From: CAZRRV01 sp045660865
GTDB taxonomy: Bacteria; Bacillota; Clostridia; Oscillospirales; Acutalibacteraceae
Length of the DNA: 64,000 nt
Assembly (NCBI GenBank): GCA_045660865.1
Contig: JAZREP010000001.1
Coordinates: 1 to 64,000, forward strand
Reading direction: 5' to 3'
Shown: positions 16,380 through 23,538 of the stretch, piece after piece
Layout: each line of letters starts with the position of its first letter
Position numbering within the stretch: the stretch's first letter is position 1
Program-made: the position numbers and the translations under genes
The notes under the pieces: generated by a model
Databases searched by the model: none
Told to the model about the DNA's origin: nothing
What the model saw: the letters and a program-made list of their open reading frames with translations, nothing else

Positions 16380-18230
16380 GTGAACAAGAAATTAAAAAAT
16401 GTAATACTGTATATCGGAATACCCGCTATTTTGATATTCTCGATTGTAGCAGTATTTATGCGTGGACAGTCTGCTGCTAAATCTGTGAAGTATTATGAGA
16501 TTGTAAACAAGGTTATGGATAACCAAATTTCGGAGTACCAGTTAAACCTTTATACAGGTGAACTGATTTATACCGAAAGGGCTGACGGAAAATCATATAA
16601 ATATACTGTGGCAGACCCCGGTATTTTTTATGAGGATGTAAATGACTTTGTTATTGCACATAACAAAAAGTGCATAGATGAAAACAATCTTAATAATTTA
16701 ATCAAGGTTGATTATAAGCGTGGTAATGAAACTGCTTGGATTTCCAATTTGCTGCCAACTATTTTGCTGATAGGCGGACTTGTAGTTGTTTGGATTTTCA
16801 TCATGCGCAAAATGAGTATGGGCATGGGCGGAGACAAAACAATGAGCTTTGGTAAGGCTAAGGTTAAAAAAATCTCCGATGAGAAGCGCAAAACAACCTT
16901 TGCCGATGTTGCCGGTGCTGATGAAGAAAAAGAAGAAATGAAGGAAATTGTTGATTTCCTTAAAGACCCCAAAAAGTTTAACGAACTTGGCGCAAGAATA
17001 CCCAAAGGTGTATTGCTTGTTGGTCCTCCCGGAACCGGTAAAACTTTGCTTGCTCGTGCAGTAGCAGGTGAGGCAGGAGTGCCGTTCTTCTCAATTTCTG
17101 GCTCTGATTTTGTTGAAATGTTCGTAGGTGTCGGCGCATCACGTGTTCGTGATTTGTTCGACCAAGCTAAGAAGAACGCTCCCGCAATTATCTTTATTGA
17201 TGAGATTGATGCGGTTGGACGTCAACGTGGCGCAGGCTTAGGCGGCGGTCACGACGAGCGTGAGCAAACCTTAAACCAATTGTTAGTAGAAATGGACGGC
17301 TTTGGTGCTAATGAGGGTGTTATCATTATTGCCGCTACCAACCGCCCTGACATTTTGGATAAAGCGTTGTTGCGTCCTGGTCGTTTTGACCGACAGATAA
17401 CTGTTAATTACCCCGATGTAAAGGGTAGAGAGGAAATTCTTAAAGTACACGCAAGAGGAAAGCCGCTCGGTCCGGATGTTGATTTGAAAACTATTGCGCA
17501 GTCAACAGCCGGCTTTACAGGAGCGGATTTGGAAAATCTGCTTAATGAGGCAGCCTTGTTAGCAGCCCGTCAGGGATTTAAAGCAATAACAAGGGAAAAT
17601 ATTGAAGAAGCTACCATTAAGGTTGTAGTAGGTACAGAGAAAAAGTCCCACGTTATTAAAGATAAGGATAAAATGATAACCTCTTACCATGAAGCAGGTC
17701 ATGCAATCGTATCATATTTCTTGCCGACTCAAGACCCTGTTCATCAAATTTCAATTATTCCACGTGGTATGGCGGCAGGCTACACTATGTATCTGCCCAC
17801 CGAGGAAAAGGGTCATATTTCCCGCAGAAAATTGTTAGAGGATATTTGTGCATTGCTTGGTGGCCGTGCGGCTGAACAGCTTACACAGGATGATATTTGC
17901 ACAGGTGCTTCTAATGATATCCAACGTGCAACTGAATTAGCACGTCAAATGGTAACAAAATATGGTATGAGTGAGCGAGTTGGACTTGTTGCTTTGGGCA
18001 ACGACACCAATGAAGTTTTCTTGGGCCGTGATTTCTCTTCAACACCTAACTATTCAGAGGAAATTGCAGCTTTGATTGACCAAGAAATTAAAGCTATTGT
18101 TTCAACTCAATATGAGCAATCTTTAAAACTGTTAAAGGAAAATATGCCGAAAGTGCACGAGGTTGCAAAGGCTCTGTTTGAGAACGAAAAAATCAGCGGT
18201 GATGATTTCCGCGCTATTATGGAAGCATAA
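16380..18230 (+). CDS. ftsH: ATP-dependent zinc metalloprotease FtsH
   Basis: FtsH is the membrane AAA+ protease that removes misassembled membrane proteins and some regulators. The 616-residue protein has an N-terminal transmembrane helix, an extracytoplasmic segment, a second helix near residues 120-140, the AAA module with Walker A GPPGTGKT near 214 and IDEIDAVGRQRG, and the zinc motif HEAGH near 437. The start is GTG at 16380, 7 bp after AAGGAG. tilS-ftsH adjacency is common in Firmicutes. Confidence 0.97.
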   Translation: MNKKLKNVILYIGIPAILIFSIVAVFMRGQSAAKSVKYYEIVNKVMDNQISEYQLNLYTGELIYTERADGKSYKYTVADPGIFYEDVNDFVIAHNKKCIDENNLNNLIKVDYKRGNETAWISNLLPTILLIGGLVVVWIFIMRKMSMGMGGDKTMSFGKAKVKKISDEKRKTTFADVAGADEEKEEMKEIVDFLKDPKKFNELGARIPKGVLLVGPPGTGKTLLARAVAGEAGVPFFSISGSDFVEMFVGVGASRVRDLFDQAKKNAPAIIFIDEIDAVGRQRGAGLGGGHDEREQTLNQLLVEMDGFGANEGVIIIAATNRPDILDKALLRPGRFDRQITVNYPDVKGREEILKVHARGKPLGPDVDLKTIAQSTAGFTGADLENLLNEAALLAARQGFKAITRENIEEATIKVVVGTEKKSHVIKDKDKMITSYHEAGHAIVSYFLPTQDPVHQISIIPRGMAAGYTMYLPTEEKGHISRRKLLEDICALLGGRAAEQLTQDDICTGASNDIQRATELARQMVTKYGMSERVGLVALGNDTNEVFLGRDFSSTPNYSEEIAALIDQEIKAIVSTQYEQSLKLLKENMPKVHEVAKALFENEKISGDDFRAIMEA

Positions 18231-18232
18231 GA

Positions 18233-18262
18233 AAAGCAAGGGCATTAGCCCTTGCTTTTTTA
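18233..18262. terminator. Bidirectional terminator between ftsH and the minus-strand gene
   Basis: The stem AAAGCAAGGGC / GCCCTTGCTTT with loop ATTA is followed by T tracts in both directions (long on plus, shorter on minus). It ends the rnj-ftsH operon and probably also the convergent gene at 18264. Confidence 0.88.
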
Positions 18263-18263
18263 T

Positions 18264-19655
18264 TTAAGTTGCAGTGCGACCTGCAAAGTTTGTTTCACTG
18301 ATAACTCCTTGATTTACAAGTTCTGTGTATGCGTCGGCAATTCGGTACCAAGTGCTGGCTCCCACAACACCTGACTGAATTATACCGAATATGCGTTGAA
18401 ATGCTAAAACGGCGGCTACCGTTCCGGCACCAAAAACTCCGTCAATTTCAACACTAGGTATATCATAAACCTCTGATAATCGGCTTAAATAGTATTGTAA
18501 AATTTCTACCGAGCGCCCTGTGTCACCTGCGCTAAGTACATTTCCGGGGTAGGGTGCGCCCGAAAGTTCAGGTACAGTTTGCGGTAACGCATCCAATGTG
18601 CCTTCGTAAACATCGGTCATCAAATTCCAGGTGTTTCTTCCAACAACTCCGTCTTCGGGCAAACCATAGAAGCGTTGAAAAGCTCTTACTGCTTGTTCTG
18701 TTGTGGCACCGAAAAAGCCATCAACCTCGACTGATGGTACTGAAGGATTACTCAATGCAATAGTTGCTAAATAATATTGTATTACTTCTACCGGCAAACC
18801 TTGCGAGCCTATTGAGAGTGCTTCGGAATATTGCCGTGAAACGTCCTGCAAACGAAGACCCTCAGAATCCAATTCACTAATCCGTGTTACACCGTTGTAA
18901 ATGCTGTTAATACGATACCACGTAGCTTTCCCGACTATACCGTCTGGTGTAAGGTTAAATACTTGTTGGAAGGTCCTAACCGCATCCTCTGTTGAGGCTC
19001 CAAAAACGCCGTTTACAGGGGATATTTTGGGTATAGCAGGGTAGTTGTTTGAAATTCGGTTAAGCCTAATTTGCATTAAACGTACATCATCGCTTGAATC
19101 ACCACGACTTAACGGCCTTCCGGGATAGCTTTCTTGCGGTACTCTTATTGGAGTATCACGCACAATGTCAATATTATCGCCATAGTAATTTGTTAGTATT
19201 TCATAGGGAGAGTACCCACGGTTTGCTAAGGTTACACTGCCCCATTGCGATAGACCGTCGCAGGTTGCGGTAGTTCCGTTGCAGAACTGTGCAAAAAGTG
19301 GCTCAATATTGCCTTGACGGCGTATATATTCGTCAAAAATCTCGTCAACAATTCTATCGGTTGTTTCAAAAGTATCTCGCCCATAGGTATACGCCTGGTC
19401 AAAGGCTGTTGAGTTCGTAATATCAAAATCATACCCACGGCTGCGATACCACTCGGTGAAAATTCGGTTTAATGCAAATGTTATTTGTGCATATATGTTG
19501 GCTCTTAAAGCGCTATCAGGCCAGGTTGGATAAATTTCACTGGCAGCAACATTTTTAATGTAATCTCTAAAGGGAACTGTAACATTTCGTGCATTTGAGT
19601 CTGGGCGGCCGAGATGCACGGTAATAACTTCAGGAATATATGGTAAAACTGGCAT
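18264..19655 (-). CDS. SpoIID-like domain protein with three peptidoglycan-binding repeats
   Basis: The N-terminal 190 residues resemble the C-terminal part of the SpoIID/LytB fold: ALRANIYAQITFALNR, then CDGLSQWGSVTLANRGYSP with EILTNYYG, recalling the GxSQ-G-x-LA-x-G-x-S-EIL-YY block. Three PG_binding_1 repeats follow, each of about 75 residues, with the recurring patterns GS/GDxxxxVxxxQYYL, VDGxFGxxTxxAVxAFQ and DGVVGxxTWxxI. There is no obvious signal peptide. SpoIID enzymes cleave denuded glycan at the forespore, so a cortex or engulfment role is plausible, but catalytic residues were not confirmed. It lies 15 bp after the coat-like gene, so the two form one unit. Confidence 0.75.
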   Translation of the reverse strand: MPVLPYIPEVITVHLGRPDSNARNVTVPFRDYIKNVAASEIYPTWPDSALRANIYAQITFALNRIFTEWYRSRGYDFDITNSTAFDQAYTYGRDTFETTDRIVDEIFDEYIRRQGNIEPLFAQFCNGTTATCDGLSQWGSVTLANRGYSPYEILTNYYGDNIDIVRDTPIRVPQESYPGRPLSRGDSSDDVRLMQIRLNRISNNYPAIPKISPVNGVFGASTEDAVRTFQQVFNLTPDGIVGKATWYRINSIYNGVTRISELDSEGLRLQDVSRQYSEALSIGSQGLPVEVIQYYLATIALSNPSVPSVEVDGFFGATTEQAVRAFQRFYGLPEDGVVGRNTWNLMTDVYEGTLDALPQTVPELSGAPYPGNVLSAGDTGRSVEILQYYLSRLSEVYDIPSVEIDGVFGAGTVAAVLAFQRIFGIIQSGVVGASTWYRIADAYTELVNQGVISETNFAGRTAT

Positions 19656-19670
19656 ATTCGTTTCCTCCCT

Positions 19671-20462
19671 TTACGAGTTTAGCAGTTGGCTGGGCGGTGT
19701 GTTGTAGGTTATGCTTTCTTCCGTACCCATTTGAGATTCACGTTTGGGTATCATATCAATAGCCGCAATAGATGTTTGGCCGCCAAACACTTGTGCGCCG
19801 GCATTGGTTACTGTGTAAAAACCGGGAGCACTTACACGGACATTGTAAGAGGAATATGGCGCACTGCCGTTTGAGGGTTGCTCTGACATCTCTCTGGGCG
19901 GTGCAGGAAGTTCAAATTTTCGGCTTTTTCCGCTTTCATCTGTCACGTCATACCACATAAGATAGGTTTCATTTCCAATATCTCGTGTTACAACTACGTC
20001 GGCGTTGGCAATAGGAACGGCACCCTGTAAGGCTGAAACCTGAACAATCATATATCCCGTATCACTATTTCCGTTTAGCGCAGGCAGAACTGTAAGATTT
20101 GAATTGTTGTTTGTGTTTTGTGTTTGCATTGGCAACATAGGATTAGTAGAACCTATCGGCTGCATGGGTCTATTTATAGCCATATTATTCTGTTGCTGCG
20201 GGAGTGGATTTACAGGTCTTGTGACGTTGTTTATTTGCTGTCTGTTCGCCATATTGTTTTGCGGTATAGGTGTGCGAATTGGTGCGGTGCCTTGTGGCAT
20301 ATTATAGTTGCTTACATTATTCTGTTGTCTTGGCATTCCGTTAAAATTTGGATTGTTATTTTGCATCTGTGCATTTACCGGTCTTACTGTAGATTGTCGC
20401 CCGGCATAACGCATAATTTCATCCTTATATCTTCGCATAAGCTCGTCTAAACTTCGTTCCAA
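19671..20462 (-). CDS. Q/N-rich protein with C-terminal beta-sandwich-like domain, probable spore surface protein
   Basis: The N-terminus is charged (LDELMRRYKDEIMRYAGR). A segment of about 100 residues rich in Gln, Asn, Pro and Met follows, then a domain of about 120 residues (MIVQVSALQGAVPIANADVVV, APGFYTVTNAGAQVFGG) resembling carboxypeptidase-regulatory or surface-anchored beta-sandwich domains. I choose TTG at 20462 as the start: AAAGGGTG lies 7-8 bp upstream, while the ATG at 20480 has no Shine-Dalgarno and would be only about 7 bp from the predicted transcript start. The promoter type and low-complexity composition suggest a coat protein. The function is otherwise unknown. Confidence 0.65.
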   Translation of the reverse strand: MERSLDELMRRYKDEIMRYAGRQSTVRPVNAQMQNNNPNFNGMPRQQNNVSNYNMPQGTAPIRTPIPQNNMANRQQINNVTRPVNPLPQQQNNMAINRPMQPIGSTNPMLPMQTQNTNNNSNLTVLPALNGNSDTGYMIVQVSALQGAVPIANADVVVTRDIGNETYLMWYDVTDESGKSRKFELPAPPREMSEQPSNGSAPYSSYNVRVSAPGFYTVTNAGAQVFGGQTSIAAIDMIPKRESQMGTEESITYNTPPSQLLNS

Positions 20463-20492
20463 AAAAGAACACCCTTTCATAATTGTTTATAA

Positions 20493-20519
20493 TATCATAT
20501 TCAATTTAGAAAAAAGGGT
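20493..20519 (-). promoter_or_regulatory. Sigma-K-like promoter for the coat-like/SpoIID-like gene pair
   Basis: On the minus strand AC (20519-20518), a 16-bp spacer and AATATGATA (20501-20493) match AC-N16-CATAnnnTA except for the first base of the -10. The geometry equals that in front of the Cys-rich peptide gene at 2916-2942. Confidence 0.4.
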
Positions 20520-20550
20520 TATAGCAGATAATACACATAAGGTTTAATAT

Positions 20551-20581
20551 AAAAAAGGACACGGTAATTACCGTGTCTTTT
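20551..20581 (-). terminator. Terminator of the comEA-like gene
   Basis: A perfect 10-bp palindrome (GACACGGTAA / TTACCGTGTC, 20558-20577) is followed on the minus strand by CTTTTTTAT, about 25 bp after the comEA-like stop. Confidence 0.85.
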
Positions 20582-20601
20582 AGTCTGTTAACAAATACGT
20601 T

Positions 20602-21096
20602 TTAATTTATTGTAATACTTGAACGAAATTTCTCTAAGATTCTTTCACCTATACCTTCAACATTCAGAAGTTCGTCTATTGAATCAAATTTGCCGTTTTG
20701 GGTACGATAGTCTATTATTGCTTGAGCTTTTACTTGGCCAATACCGTTTAAAATCATTAGTTCTTCAAGAGAAGCAGTATTGATATTAACAAGAGCAGCG
20801 CTCTGTGAAGAAGTTTGGTTTGTTTGTGTGTTATTATCAAGAGTTGAGGTTGTGTGAGCTTCACTTGAATCAATAACCGATTCAGGTTTACTGCTATCTG
20901 CTGAAGAGTTTGAAATATACTTAACTGTGGGTTGAAAATCCACTGTATTAACAGTGTTTATTAAAATAATTACACCAAACAAAACAAAAACAAGCGAAAA
21001 TAATATTCTTTCGATAGTTGAGAGGTTAAAGGATTTCTTTTCTCTCTTGTTTTCCTTTAAATTCTCTTTCTCTGTTTGTTTAAGATTGGGTTCCAT
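20602..21096 (-). CDS. ComEA-like helix-hairpin-helix protein
   Basis: ComEA is the membrane-anchored DNA receptor for competence. This 164-residue protein has a Lys/Glu-rich cytoplasmic start, one transmembrane helix (about residues 31-49), a Ser/Thr/Gln-rich linker of about 50 residues, and a C-terminal tandem helix-hairpin-helix (VNINTASLEELMILNGIGQ, LLNVEGIGERILEKF) that binds DNA backbone. It lacks the oligomerisation/SLBB-like domain found between helix and linker in B. subtilis ComEA, and no comEB or comEC is beside it. A role in DNA uptake is therefore likely but not assured. Confidence 0.85.
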   Translation of the reverse strand: MEPNLKQTEKENLKENKREKKSFNLSTIERILFSLVFVLFGVIILINTVNTVDFQPTVKYISNSSADSSKPESVIDSSEAHTTSTLDNNTQTNQTSSQSAALVNINTASLEELMILNGIGQVKAQAIIDYRTQNGKFDSIDELLNVEGIGERILEKFRSSITIN

Positions 21097-21127
21097 AATA
21101 AATCCCTTTCAAAATAATATTAAAAAC

Positions 21128-21156
21128 AGTATACGAAAGCTTAGCACCGTTGTCAA
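21128..21156 (-). promoter_or_regulatory. Sigma-A promoter for the comEA-like gene
   Basis: On the minus strand TTGACA (21156-21151), a 17-bp spacer and TATACT (21133-21128) precede the ATG at 21096 by about 30 bp. Confidence 0.85.
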
Positions 21157-21204
21157 TAGTATAAGGTTTTCGCTATATTGGTTTAAGCAGTAAATTACAA
21201 ATAA

Positions 21205-21414
21205 TTAAAATATTGAAAAAAACGGTTTGTCAGTAATAATTTGTTTTTGTTCTTCAGGTGTAAATTGCTCATAAAAGTACCCAAAAGCAGCCATTATAAA
21301 TAATAGTTTAGCAGTAGGTCTCCAAAAAGAATTGCTCCTATTATAATTTTGAAAATTTGAATATTCCAATCCTAAAAATAAAGGAAATTGATAACCGAAT
21401 AATCGCAAAATCAT
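21205..21414 (-). CDS. Small hypothetical protein, 69 residues
   Basis: I do not recognise this protein. It starts with ATG 5 bp after AGGGGTGA, a convincing ribosome-binding site. The sequence has aromatic-rich stretches and one moderately hydrophobic segment (AKLLFIMAAFGYFYEQF), followed by a charged stretch (TPEEQKQ). It lies between the tRNA-end repeat and the comEA-like promoter on the same strand. No clear promoter or terminator is visible, so it is a candidate only. Confidence 0.45.
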   Translation of the reverse strand: MILRLFGYQFPLFLGLEYSNFQNYNRSNSFWRPTAKLLFIMAAFGYFYEQFTPEEQKQIITDKPFFSIF

Positions 21415-21475
21415 ATTTTCACCCCTATAAGTATTTTTTTCAAAACAGGAATGAAATATGTTTTACAAAAAATGC

Positions 21476-21540
21476 AAACAAAAAATTAACCGTACCTGAC
21501 AAATCAGATACGGTTAATTGTGGCGGAGAAGGGGAGACTC
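21476..21540 (-). repeat. Direct repeat, copy 1: tRNA-Ser 3' end plus terminator
   Basis: This 65-bp stretch matches 21703-21767 with a single mismatch, 227 bp away in the same orientation. It holds the last 20 bases of tRNA-Ser(GCU) (GAGTCTCCCCTTCTCCGCCA on the minus strand) and the tRNA terminator. Upstream of the shared 20 bases, the sequence departs completely from the tRNA. Confidence 0.9.
21484..21519 (-). terminator. Terminator, duplicated copy
   Basis: The stem AATTAACCGTA / TACGGTTAATT encloses an inner stem CTGA / TCAG and is followed on the minus strand by TTTTTTG. It is the duplicate of the real tRNA terminator at 21711-21746. Confidence 0.8.
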
Positions 21541-21608
21541 AATCGCACAGCAAAGCTGTTTGCACCTCCGATTGTAATGTCGCCTCGCAACTGCCGATGC
21601 GATTCTCC
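21521..21608 (-). pseudogene. tRNA-Ser-like chimeric sequence, not a functional tRNA by inspection
   Basis: On the minus strand this 88-nt segment begins GGAGAAT and ends CTTCTCC-G-CCA, so six of seven acceptor pairs of tRNA-Ser(GCU) can form. The shared 3' 20 bases are intact and a GCGAGGCG block recalls the tRNA's ACGAGGCG. The T-stem partner strand GGGAG is missing and no normal anticodon arm is visible. Instead CAATCG can pair with CGATTG, enclosing ACAGC-TTT-GCTGT. It could be a recombined tRNA fragment, an attachment-site scar or a structured RNA. Confidence 0.45.
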
Positions 21609-21702
21609 AACAATCGTCACTCGCTTTTACTCGCTTAATCTGCCACAGGCGGCGCTCGTAACGCTCCCTCCCGCGCCTAACCGTCGCGGTAGTTCGTTAA
21701 AA
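21609..21702. other. GC-rich non-coding segment between the tRNA-end repeats
   Basis: The 160 bases from 21541 to 21700 are 55 percent G+C by my count, visibly richer than the surrounding sequence. I see no credible open reading frame with a ribosome-binding site. Features include two GCGAGT words on the minus strand, and CGATTGT and ACAATCG as a spaced inverted repeat reaching into the tRNA-like part. Confidence 0.5.
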
Positions 21703-21767
21703 AAACAAAAAATTAACCGCACCTGACAAATCAGATACGGTTAATTGTGGCGGAGAAGGGGAGACTC
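21703..21767 (-). repeat. Direct repeat, copy 2: true tRNA-Ser 3' end plus terminator
   Basis: This is the partner of 21476-21540 with one mismatch. Here the last 20 bases (21748-21767) belong to the intact tRNA-Ser(GCU). Confidence 0.9.
21711..21746 (-). terminator. Terminator of the tRNA-Ser pair
   Basis: The stem AATTAACCGTA / TGCGGTTAATT contains one G-U pair, has an inner CTGA / TCAG stem, and is followed by TTTTTTG on the minus strand. It directly follows the CCA end of tRNA-Ser(GCU). Confidence 0.85.
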
Positions 21768-21838
21768 GAACTCCCGCGCCGGTTACCCGACCTACGCCCT
21801 TAGCAGGGGCGCCTCGTCACCAACTTGAGTACTTCTCC
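21748..21838 (-). tRNA. tRNA-Ser (anticodon GCU)
   Basis: This 91-nt tRNA has the long variable arm of serine tRNAs, an acceptor stem GGAGAAG / CTTCTCC with discriminator G and encoded CCA, anticodon loop CTGCTAA and a T-arm GGGAGTTCGAGTCTCCC. It reads AGC/AGU codons. It follows tRNA-Ser(UGA) by 29 bp. Confidence 0.96.
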
Positions 21839-21867
21839 ATGCTAACTTGTTTTGTTTTTATAAAAAA

Positions 21868-21956
21868 TGGCGGAGAGAGTGGGATTCGAACCCACGGTAC
21901 ATTGCTGTACGACGGTTTTCAAGACCGTTCCGTTATAACCACTTCGGTATCTCTCC
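21868..21956 (-). tRNA. tRNA-Ser (anticodon UGA)
   Basis: This 89-nt tRNA has an acceptor stem starting GGAGAGA, discriminator G, encoded CCA, anticodon loop CTTGAAA, a long variable arm (CGTACAGCAATGTACCG) and a T-arm GTGGGTTCGAATCCCAC. It reads UCN codons. A promoter lies just upstream on the minus strand. Confidence 0.96.
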
Positions 21957-21975
21957 GTTTTTGTGGGACCATAGT

Positions 21976-22004
21976 ATTTTAGCATAGAATAACTTTCTTG
22001 TCAA
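21976..22004 (-). promoter_or_regulatory. Sigma-A promoter for the tRNA-Ser pair
   Basis: On the minus strand TTGACA (22004-21999), a 17-bp spacer and TAAAAT (21981-21976) lie about 20 bp before tRNA-Ser(UGA). Confidence 0.8.
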
Positions 22005-22048
22005 TATCTAAATATTGTGATTTTTTTGTAAATTACCATAAAAAGTAT

Positions 22049-22077
22049 TTGTAAAATGACGTAAAATAAGGTATAAT
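22049..22077 (+). promoter_or_regulatory. Sigma-A promoter for the miaB operon
   Basis: TTGTAA (22049-22054), a 17-bp spacer and TATAAT (22072-22077) stand about 30 bp before miaB, divergent from the tRNA promoter. Confidence 0.75.
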
Positions 22078-22107
22078 AAATTGATTATATTATATTAGGG
22101 TGAAAAA

Positions 22108-23526
22108 GTGTTGTCTTTTGAAATGATAAAACAGTCTAATACCCATTTGGCTGATGAGCAACTGGCTTATGCAAACCGTGTTTCACAGCTGTTGGAAGAA
22201 CGATTTGACCATAAACCGCTTGCTATGATACATACCTTTGGTTGCCAACAAAATGTTAGTGATGGTGAACGTCTTAAGGGCTATGCGGCAGCTATGGGTT
22301 TTGGTTTTACCGAAAATCCCGAAGAGGCTGATTTGGTGCTTTTTAACACATGCGCTGTGCGTGAACACGCAGAGGATAGGGTTTTTGGGAATATAGGTAA
22401 ACTTAAAGCATTAAAAAAGAAAAATCCCAATATGCTTATAGCGGTTTGCGGCTGCATGGTACAACAAGAACACATTAAGCAAAAGTTGCGTTCAAGTTAC
22501 CCGTATGTTGATATTACATTCGGTCCGCCAAGCAGACATCGTTTTCCGGAATTTGTATACCGAAGATTGGTAGACGGTAAACGCATTTTCGAAAATGCAA
22601 TGGACTTTAACGGCATTGTTGAAGGCACGCCGATTAAAAGAGACGGCACTTATAAAGCCTGGTTGCCGATTATGTCCGGTTGCGATAATTTTTGTACTTA
22701 CTGCATAGTACCTTATGTACGCGGCAGGGAGGTATCCAGAACACCTCAAGCGGTTATCGAAGAGGCAAAGCAACTGATTGCCGACGGTGTTAAGGAAATT
22801 ACACTTTTAGGTCAGAACGTCAACTCTTACGGTAAAAAAGAAAATTTCGGGGTGGATTTTGCAAAACTGCTTTATATGCTGAACGAACTACCGGGAGATT
22901 TCCGTATTAGGTTTATGACTTCACACCCGAAGGATTGTACAGAGGAACTGTTAATTGCGATGCGTGACTGTGAAAAGGTTTGCCGCCATTTGCATCTTCC
23001 TGTGCAAAGCGGTAATGACAGAGTTCTCAAACAAATGAATCGTCATTACGATACAGAGCATTATTTACACTTGGTTAATAAGGCTAAAGAACTTATGCCG
23101 GATATTACGCTGACAAGTGATATAATCGTGGGTTTCCCGGGTGAAACGTATGAGGAGTTTTGTGACACTCTGGAACTGATTAAAAAGGTTGAATATTATT
23201 CGCTCTTTACCTTTATCTATTCTCCCAGAGTAGGTACACCTGCAGCAGTGATGGACGACCATGTTTCAAAAGAACAAAAAGGCATTTGGTTCCGTCAATT
23301 ATTGGCGGCACAAGAGCAAATAGCAATAACACAAAATGAAGGTTTTGTGGGTAAAACTATTAAAGTGCTTTGTGAAGATTATGATAGCGAAACCGAAATG
23401 CTTACAGGTCACACTCACACTTACGCAACAGTATCTTTTAAGGGTGATAAATCTTTAATAGGTCAGTTTGTGCAGGTTAAGGTTTTAGACGGAAGTAAAA
23501 ATATGATTGGTGAAATAGTAAATTAA
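22108..23526 (+). CDS. miaB: tRNA-2-methylthio-N6-dimethylallyladenosine synthase MiaB
   Basis: MiaB is a radical-SAM methylthiotransferase that acts on i6A37 of tRNAs reading UNN codons. The N-terminal UPF0004 domain contributes three cysteines (HTFGCQQN, NTCAVRE, CGCMVQQ). The radical-SAM motif is CDNFCTYC near residue 194, and a C-terminal TRAM domain follows (VGKTIKVLCEDY onward). The start is GTG at 22108 or TTG at 22111; AGGGTG is 5 or 8 bp away, so TTG is nearly as likely. MiaA, which makes its substrate, is encoded in the same run. Confidence 0.96.
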   Translation: MLSFEMIKQSNTHLADEQLAYANRVSQLLEERFDHKPLAMIHTFGCQQNVSDGERLKGYAAAMGFGFTENPEEADLVLFNTCAVREHAEDRVFGNIGKLKALKKKNPNMLIAVCGCMVQQEHIKQKLRSSYPYVDITFGPPSRHRFPEFVYRRLVDGKRIFENAMDFNGIVEGTPIKRDGTYKAWLPIMSGCDNFCTYCIVPYVRGREVSRTPQAVIEEAKQLIADGVKEITLLGQNVNSYGKKENFGVDFAKLLYMLNELPGDFRIRFMTSHPKDCTEELLIAMRDCEKVCRHLHLPVQSGNDRVLKQMNRHYDTEHYLHLVNKAKELMPDITLTSDIIVGFPGETYEEFCDTLELIKKVEYYSLFTFIYSPRVGTPAAVMDDHVSKEQKGIWFRQLLAAQEQIAITQNEGFVGKTIKVLCEDYDSETEMLTGHTHTYATVSFKGDKSLIGQFVQVKVLDGSKNMIGEIVN

Positions 23527-23538
23527 GGAGAATTATAA

